Assembly (NCBI RefSeq): GCF_003206575.1
Contig: NZ_PZJO01000010.1
Span: 196,763-246,673 of the forward strand
Direction of reading: 5' to 3'
Source: Salinicola endophyticus
Lineage (GTDB): Bacteria; Pseudomonadota; Gammaproteobacteria; Pseudomonadales; Halomonadaceae
DNA length: 49,911 nt
The position numbers and the translations under genes are program-made. Positions 44,695-49,911 of this stretch are shown here, piece after piece (positions within the stretch are counted from its first letter, which is position 1; each line of letters begins with the position of its first letter). The notes beneath the pieces were generated by a model. It made no database searches. It saw only the letters and a program-made list of their open reading frames with translations, and had not been told where the DNA came from.

Positions 44695-46746
44695 TCAGGC
44701 GGCGTCGCGGGGTTCGATGCCGGTATGGCGCAGCAGCGGTTCGATGCTCGGCTCGCGACCGCGGAATGCCTTGAACAGCTCAGCGGCATCGCGCGAGCCG
44801 CCGCGCTCTAGTATCTCGCTGCGGAAGCGCTGGCCGGTCTCGGCGTCGAAGATGCCGGCCTCCTCGAAGGCGCTGTAGGCATCCGCCGAGAGGACTTCGG
44901 CCCACTTGTAGCTGTAGTACCCCGCCGCATAGCCGCCGGCGAAGATATGCGAGAAACCGTTCTGGAAGCGGTTGAAGTCGACGCTGGGGACAACCGATAC
45001 CTGGTCGCGCACGGCATCGAGCAGGGCCTGCACGTCGGCGGCGCTGGGGGTAGCGAGCTCATGGTGCAGTCGCAGATCGAACATCGAGAACTCCAGCTGG
45101 CGCATCATCTGCATCGCCGACTGGAAGTTGCGTGCCGCCTGCAGCTTGTCGAGCAGCGCATCCGGCAGCTTGTCGCCGCTGTCGACGTGGCCGGCGATCA
45201 GGTCGAGTCCCTCGCGCTCCCAGCAGAAGTTCTCCATGAACTGGCTGGGCAGCTCGACGGCGTCCCAGGCCACGCCGCTGATGCCGGAGACGTCGGCCAC
45301 CGTCTGCCGGGTCAGCATATGGTGCAGGCCGTGACCGAATTCGTGGAACAGTGTCAGCACCTCGTCGTGGGTCAACAGCGCCGGCTTGCCGCCCACCGGC
45401 GGCGTGAAGTTGCAGGTCAGGTAGGCGACCGGCAGCTGCAGCGAACCATCCTCACGCTGGCGGCGGGTACGGCAGACATCCATCCAGGCGCCACCGCGCT
45501 TGCCTTCACGGGCGTAGAGATCGAGATAGAAGCCAGCGATCGGAGTGTCGCCGTCGAGCACGTCGAAGTAGCGCACGTCCGGGTGGTAGCGCGGCGCGTC
45601 GGGGTTCTCGGCCATGTGGATGCCGTAGAGCTTGCCGACCACGCGGAACAGGCCGTCCACCGCCCGCGGCGCGGGAAAATAGGGGCGTAGCTGCTCCTGC
45701 GAGATGTCATAGCGCGCCTGGCGCAGCTTCTCGCTGACGAAGCCGATGTCCCAGGGTGCCAGCTCGTCCATGCCGAGGGTGTCGCGGGCATAGGTCTCGA
45801 GTTCGCCGATATCGCGTCGCGCCTGGGGCTGGGCGCGCTCGGCGAGATCGTCGAGAAAGCCCAGGACCTGGCCGGGGGATTCGGCCATCTTGGTTTCCAG
45901 CGAGTAGTCGGCGTAGGTGGCAAAGCCGAGCAGCTGGGCCAGCTCGTGACGCAGCGCCAGAATTTCCTCGATCACCGGAGCGTTGTCGTTGGCTCCGGCG
46001 TTGGGACCCTGGTCGGAGGCGCGGGTGACGTAGGCGGTGTAGACCTCCTGGCGCAGCTCGCGATCCTCGGCAAAGGTCATGATCGGCAGGAAGCAGGGCA
46101 CATCGAGGGTGATGCGGTAGCCCGACTCGCCCTTGGCCTCGGCGTTGGCGGCCAGCATCTCCAGCGCACTCTCGGGCAGGCCGGCCAGGCGCGAGGCGTC
46201 GGGCAGGGTCTTGTGCCACGCCTGGGTGGCGTCGAGCAGCTGGTTGGAGAAGGTGTTGCCGAGTTCGGAGAGCCGCGCCTGGATCTCGCCGTAGCGGCGC
46301 TTCTGCTCGCTCGGCAGATCGACACCGGCAAGGCGGAAGTTGCGCAGGGTGTTGTCCACCGCCTTGCGCTGTGCCTCGTCCAGCGCGGTGAAACCCTCAC
46401 TCTGGGCCAGGCGCTCGAAGGCCTGGAACAGCGCCGTGTGCTGGCCGACCCAGGTGCTGTACTCCGAGAGCAGGGCCAGACACTGTTGATAGGCGTCGCG
46501 CAGGGCGTCGCTGTTCATTGTCGAGTTGAGATGCGATACCGGCGAGAAAGCCTGGGAGAGGCGGTCGTCGAGCGCCTCCAGCGGCGCGGCGAGAGAGTCC
46601 CAGGTGACCGTCTGCTGATTGGCCAGGGCGTCGATCGCGGTGCGGTTGTCGGCGATGATCTTCTCGATCGCGGGAACGGCGTGCTCGGGGCGAATCGCCT
46701 CGAACGGCGGCAGCGTGCAGGAGTCGAGCAGCGGATTGTGCGACAT
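44695..46746 (-). CDS. prlC: Oligopeptidase A (M3 metallopeptidase)
   Basis: Cytosolic zinc peptidase that degrades oligopeptides, including cleaved signal peptides. From the ATG at 46746 (good GAGGTGATC site) it has 683 residues, the normal length; the longer frame runs into the divergent region. The zinc motif HEFGHGLHH is at about residue 467, with the downstream Glu in the FCWERE region. It precedes yheV, a standard pairing. Confidence 0.96.
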   Translation of the reverse strand: MSHNPLLDSCTLPPFEAIRPEHAVPAIEKIIADNRTAIDALANQQTVTWDSLAAPLEALDDRLSQAFSPVSHLNSTMNSDALRDAYQQCLALLSEYSTWVGQHTALFQAFERLAQSEGFTALDEAQRKAVDNTLRNFRLAGVDLPSEQKRRYGEIQARLSELGNTFSNQLLDATQAWHKTLPDASRLAGLPESALEMLAANAEAKGESGYRITLDVPCFLPIMTFAEDRELRQEVYTAYVTRASDQGPNAGANDNAPVIEEILALRHELAQLLGFATYADYSLETKMAESPGQVLGFLDDLAERAQPQARRDIGELETYARDTLGMDELAPWDIGFVSEKLRQARYDISQEQLRPYFPAPRAVDGLFRVVGKLYGIHMAENPDAPRYHPDVRYFDVLDGDTPIAGFYLDLYAREGKRGGAWMDVCRTRRQREDGSLQLPVAYLTCNFTPPVGGKPALLTHDEVLTLFHEFGHGLHHMLTRQTVADVSGISGVAWDAVELPSQFMENFCWEREGLDLIAGHVDSGDKLPDALLDKLQAARNFQSAMQMMRQLEFSMFDLRLHHELATPSAADVQALLDAVRDQVSVVPSVDFNRFQNGFSHIFAGGYAAGYYSYKWAEVLSADAYSAFEEAGIFDAETGQRFRSEILERGGSRDAAELFKAFRGREPSIEPLLRHTGIEPRDAA

Positions 46747-46978
46747 GATCACCTCGGACGAAGAATCGGTGCCACAGTATATGGGGGGGATGGCCTTGCC
46801 TTTCAACGCGGCGGCCGGGGTGGCAGTCAGAGCGGCGGTCAGCATTCTCGCCACCGCGCGATGCCAGGATTGGCCGCTGCGGTGAGCCCTGATAGGCTCG
46901 CCTCCTTTATCCGTGAAGATGGCCCCGTATGGATGGCCCGGTAGAGACGGTGCCCCGCCAAGATGAGGTGACGAGACG

Positions 46979-48319
46979 ATGAGCGAAACCCTGGAGCGCT
47001 GGCACTCCCGCCGTGCTTTCATTCTGGCGGTGACCGGCGCCGCGGTGGGGCTGGGCAATATCTGGCGTTTTCCCTACATGACCGGGGAGAACGGTGGCTC
47101 GGCCTTCCTGCTGCTCTACATCCTGTTCGTGGTGGTGCTGGGCCTGCCGATGATGATGGCGGAGATCCTGATCGGGCGCGCCGGCCGGCGCAGCCCGATG
47201 CAGGCGCTGGCGTATCTCGCCAGCGAGGCCGGGGTCAGCCCGCACTGGCGCTGGGTGGGGCTGTTCGGGGCGCTCACCGTGTTCTTCATCCTCTCGTTCT
47301 ATTCGGTGGTCTCCGGTTGGTCGATCGAGTATCTGGTCGATTCGGTCAACGGTGGCTTCGTCGATCGCACGCCAGCGGAGATCGGCTCGGCATTCGACAC
47401 CTTCCTCGCCGATCCTCTGCGCATGACCTTCAATCACACGCTGTTCATGCTGTTGACCATGTCGGTGGTTGCCGCCGGGGTCAGCAACGGATTGGAAAAG
47501 CTCAACAATGTGATGATGCCGCTGCTCTACGTGATCCTGATCGTGCTCGGGGGATATGCCGTCACCACTGCCGGTTTCGGTGCGGCGATGGCGTGGCTGT
47601 TCACGCCCAATCCGGCGGCGATCGATCTCCATGTGGTGCTCAACGCCATGGGGCACGCCTTCTTCACCCTCGCCGTGGGCGCCTGTGCGTTGATGGCCTA
47701 CGGCGCCTACATGCCCGATGAACAGAGCCTGCCGCGGGCGGTTTGCGCGGTGGCCCTGCTGGATATTGCGGTGGCGCTGCTCTCGGGTATCGCCATCTTC
47801 TCGGTCGTGTTCACCCACGGCCTCGATCCGACCGAGGGGCCGGGGCTGATGTTCGTGACGTTGCCGATCGCCTTCAGCGAGCTGCCGGGTGGCCAGATCT
47901 GGCTGGGAGCCTTCTTCCTGCTGCTGCTGGTGGCGACCTGGACCTCTTCGATCAATCTGGCCGAGCCGATGGTGGCGATGCTGATCGGTGCCGGCTGGCG
48001 CCGCGGGCGGGCGGCGCTGCTGATCGGTGCTCTGGTGTGGGGCGTGGGGCTGCTCTCGGTGCTCTCGTTCTCGACCCTGGCCGACGTGCACTGGATCGGC
48101 GAGATGAACTTCTTCGCCCTGGTCTCGACCGTGCCCCCGGACATTTTCCTGCCCATCGGTGGGCTGCTGATCGCGATCTTCGCCGCCTGGCGCATGCTAC
48201 CCGAAGCCGCAGCCTCGGCGCTGGGGGCGCCGGCGACGGGGTTTCGGCTGTGGCGCGGCGTGGTGCGCTACGTGTCGATCCCGTTGACGGCGGTCGTGCT
48301 GTTGTCGAGCCTGATATAG
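46979..48319 (+). CDS. Sodium-dependent transporter, SNF/NSS family
   Basis: Inner-membrane Na+ symporter for an amino acid or similar solute. It has 446 residues and about 11-12 helices. The family hallmark AAVGLGNIWRFPYMTGENGG lies in helix 1 (about 21-40), and the unwound helix 6 region (GACALMAYGAYMP) is near 235. Substrate not readable. It starts about 230 bp from the divergent prlC and is followed after 57 bp by a gamma-carbonic-anhydrase-like gene. Confidence 0.94.
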   Translation: MSETLERWHSRRAFILAVTGAAVGLGNIWRFPYMTGENGGSAFLLLYILFVVVLGLPMMMAEILIGRAGRRSPMQALAYLASEAGVSPHWRWVGLFGALTVFFILSFYSVVSGWSIEYLVDSVNGGFVDRTPAEIGSAFDTFLADPLRMTFNHTLFMLLTMSVVAAGVSNGLEKLNNVMMPLLYVILIVLGGYAVTTAGFGAAMAWLFTPNPAAIDLHVVLNAMGHAFFTLAVGACALMAYGAYMPDEQSLPRAVCAVALLDIAVALLSGIAIFSVVFTHGLDPTEGPGLMFVTLPIAFSELPGGQIWLGAFFLLLLVATWTSSINLAEPMVAMLIGAGWRRGRAALLIGALVWGVGLLSVLSFSTLADVHWIGEMNFFALVSTVPPDIFLPIGGLLIAIFAAWRMLPEAAASALGAPATGFRLWRGVVRYVSIPLTAVVLLSSLI

Positions 48320-48376
48320 AAACCAACCACGGCCCTCGGCGCCGGGCGGCGTCGAGCGAAGAGAGGCGTGCAATCC

Positions 48377-48910
48377 ATGGCAATGAGAACCTATCAGGGC
48401 ATGAGCCCGAGTCTGGGCGAGCGGGTCTTCATCGACGAGACCAGTGTGGTGCTCGGTGATGTGGCGCTGGGAGACGACAGTTCCGTGTGGCCGATGGCGG
48501 TGATTCGCGGCGATGTCCATCGCATCCGCATCGGCGCGCGCACCAGCGTGCAGGATGGCTGCGTGCTGCACTGTACCCACGCCAGCGACTATAACCCCGG
48601 CGGGCATCCGCTGATCATCGGCGACGAGGTGACCGTGGGGCATCAGGCGACGCTGCACGGCTGCACCGTGGAGGATCGGGTGCTGGTCGGCATGGGCGCC
48701 ATCGTGCTCGACGGCGCCGTGGTCGAGTCCGAGGTGATCATCGCTGCCGGCGCGCTGGTGCCGCCGGGCAAGAGGCTGGCGAGCGGCCATGTCTATGCCG
48801 GCAACCCGGCCAAGCCGCTGCGCCCGCTCAAGCCCGAGGAGCGCGAGTTCTTCGCTTACACGGCGGGGAACTACGTCAAGCTCAAGGACCGCCACCTGAG
48901 CGGTGAGTGA
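48377..48910 (+). CDS. Gamma-carbonic anhydrase family protein (YrdA-like)
   Basis: Left-handed beta-helix (hexapeptide repeat) protein of 177 residues. I choose the ATG at 48377, as GAGAGG lies 10 bp upstream; the in-frame GTG at 48368 is too close to it. The three zinc-site histidines seem present (HCTHAS and the HxxxxH in VGHQATLHG). Activity as carbonic anhydrase is not assured in this family. It ends exactly where the converging GntR gene ends. Confidence 0.92.
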   Translation: MAMRTYQGMSPSLGERVFIDETSVVLGDVALGDDSSVWPMAVIRGDVHRIRIGARTSVQDGCVLHCTHASDYNPGGHPLIIGDEVTVGHQATLHGCTVEDRVLVGMGAIVLDGAVVESEVIIAAGALVPPGKRLASGHVYAGNPAKPLRPLKPEEREFFAYTAGNYVKLKDRHLSGE

Positions 48911-49699
48911 TCAACGTGGTGGCGTGCCCTTGAGCAACTGGGTGCGGCGCTCGGCGCGCTGGGCACGGAACTCGGCGCGCTGCATCTCCATCAGCCCCTC
49001 CTTGACATAGCCGAGATGCTCATGGGCGAGATGCCGGGCATCCTCGGCGCGGCCCTCCAGAATCGCCTCCAGCAGTGCACGATGCTGATCCATCAGCAGG
49101 CTGCGCGCGTTGGGGCGCTCGAACAGATGCGCCAGATTGGCGACGATACTCTTCTCCAACAGTTGGAACAGGCCTCGGATGGTGTGCAGCATCAGCACGT
49201 TGTGCGCCGCCTCGGCGATCGCCAGGTGGAAGGCGGCATCGGCCTTGGCCTCGCGCAGGGCGTCACTCTGCTGGCCGGGGTCGGTATAGCTGTCGCGCAG
49301 GGCCTGGAAACGCTGCTGCAGCATCTCCTTGTCCGCCGGAGTCGCGCGCATCGCCGCGTGATAGGCGGTAATACCCTCCATGGCATCTCGGAACTCGAGC
49401 ACGTCGAGATAGAACTCGTCATGACGCGACAGCATCTCGAGGATCGGATCGCCATAGCTGTCGCTGAGACGCTCGTTGACATAGGTGCCGCCGCCCTGGC
49501 GGCTGGTGAGTAAACCACGGGCCGAGAGCTTCTGGATCGCTTCGCGCAGCGACGGGCGCGAGACACCGAAGCGTTCGGCGAGCTCACGCTCCGATGGTAG
49601 GCGATGGCCCGCCTTGAGGCTGCCTTCCAGGATCAGCGTCTCCAGACGCTGAGTGATGACGTCGGCCAGGCGCGGCTGGCGCAGGGATGATGGCGGCAC
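48911..49699 (-). CDS. GntR/FadR-family transcription regulator (PdhR/LldR-like)
   Basis: A 262-residue regulator. The start is the GTG at 49699, because AGGAGG lies 6 bp upstream; a TTG-initiated frame to 49720 would include the ribosome site itself. The N-terminal winged helix (LPSERELAERFGVSRPSLREAIQKL) is typical, and the rest is an FCD ligand domain. PdhR/LldR relatives respond to pyruvate or lactate. A TGGT-N3-ACCA box lies 23 bp upstream, so it is probably autoregulated and controls a gene to the right, outside the window. Confidence 0.92.
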   Translation of the reverse strand: MPPSSLRQPRLADVITQRLETLILEGSLKAGHRLPSERELAERFGVSRPSLREAIQKLSARGLLTSRQGGGTYVNERLSDSYGDPILEMLSRHDEFYLDVLEFRDAMEGITAYHAAMRATPADKEMLQQRFQALRDSYTDPGQQSDALREAKADAAFHLAIAEAAHNVLMLHTIRGLFQLLEKSIVANLAHLFERPNARSLLMDQHRALLEAILEGRAEDARHLAHEHLGYVKEGLMEMQRAEFRAQRAERRTQLLKGTPPR

Positions 49700-49721
49700 G
49701 CGCGACCTCCTTGCAGGCAAG

Positions 49722-49732
49722 TGGTTTTACCA
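49722..49732. promoter_or_regulatory. FadR/PdhR-type operator
   Basis: TGGT-TTT-ACCA, the core of PdhR/LldR-class boxes, flanked by AATT on the right, 23 bp upstream of the GntR-family start. The remaining 49741-49911 shows no gene. Confidence 0.6.
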
Positions 49733-49911
49733 ATTATGGCGCGGCCCGCACGCGCTGACCAAGTTCTCCTATCACTGCTCGCACGGCTGGAGCGCAATGG
49801 TCAGGAAAAACGCATGATCGATGACCACGACCAGCATGGTGGATGGCGTCAGAGCCTGTCACTCGGGCCTCAGGGGCCAGCAGCCTCGAAGCGGCACAAC
49901 TTTTTTGCCGC

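Overview
The window is a high-GC stretch of a gammaproteobacterial chromosome, most like a Halomonas or a relative. The reasons are the acidic, serine-rich exported proteins, the Pseudomonas/Halomonas-type gene neighbourhood (metK, tkt, epd, pgk), and the abundance of TRAP, TTT, ABC, SNF and Na+/H+ transport systems. It is almost fully coding. I saw no rRNA, tRNA, CRISPR array, prophage or transposase gene.

Layout. 0-6 kb: pgk and epd, then an alpha/beta hydrolase, lrgAB and a divergent fbaB. 6-9.5 kb: a three-gene tripartite tricarboxylate (TTT) transporter. 9.5-13.7 kb: ribH behind an FMN riboswitch, a SorC-family regulator, and a DUF917 gene coupled to a PAS-GGDEF cyclase. 14-32 kb: transketolase and an island for polyol/sugar catabolism. 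32-35 kb: metK and a Na+/H+ antiporter. 35-39 kb: a TAXI-TRAP uptake system (lipoprotein, DUF1850, fused permease). 39.8-49.9 kb: mostly housekeeping and envelope genes (CDF metal exporter, metF, sodC, YdjM-like, HAD dehalogenase, yheV, prlC, SNF transporter, gamma carbonic anhydrase, GntR regulator).

The most interesting part is 16-32 kb. Module 1 (a fused DhaK-DhaL kinase and a TpiA homologue reading left; RpiB, a zinc alcohol dehydrogenase, DUF2291 and a sugar ABC transporter reading right) has every class of enzyme known from erythritol/L-threitol catabolism through L-erythrulose: dehydrogenase, erythrulose kinase, TIM-like isomerase and RpiB-like isomerase, ending in D-erythrose 4-phosphate. 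Transketolase, which uses that product, is the next gene in the same orientation, and epd (erythrose-4-phosphate dehydrogenase) is nearby. The TpiA and RpiB proteins both carry active-site changes that fit a tetrose-phosphate substrate. Module 2 (a second paralogous dehydrogenase and a DeoR regulator, divergent from an FGGY kinase, a GlpD-like flavoprotein and a DhnA-type aldolase) is a kinase/flavoprotein/aldolase route whose substrate I cannot name.

Three non-coding patterns tie the window together. A GACTTTGGTC motif lies 165-207 bp upstream of five catabolic or transport genes. A 27-bp dyad (CATATGA half-sites, fixed 19-bp period) occurs three times around rpiB and the dehydrogenase gene. 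A MITE-like repeat with terminal inverted repeats occurs three times inside operons; in two copies its terminal TAG is the stop codon of the upstream gene.
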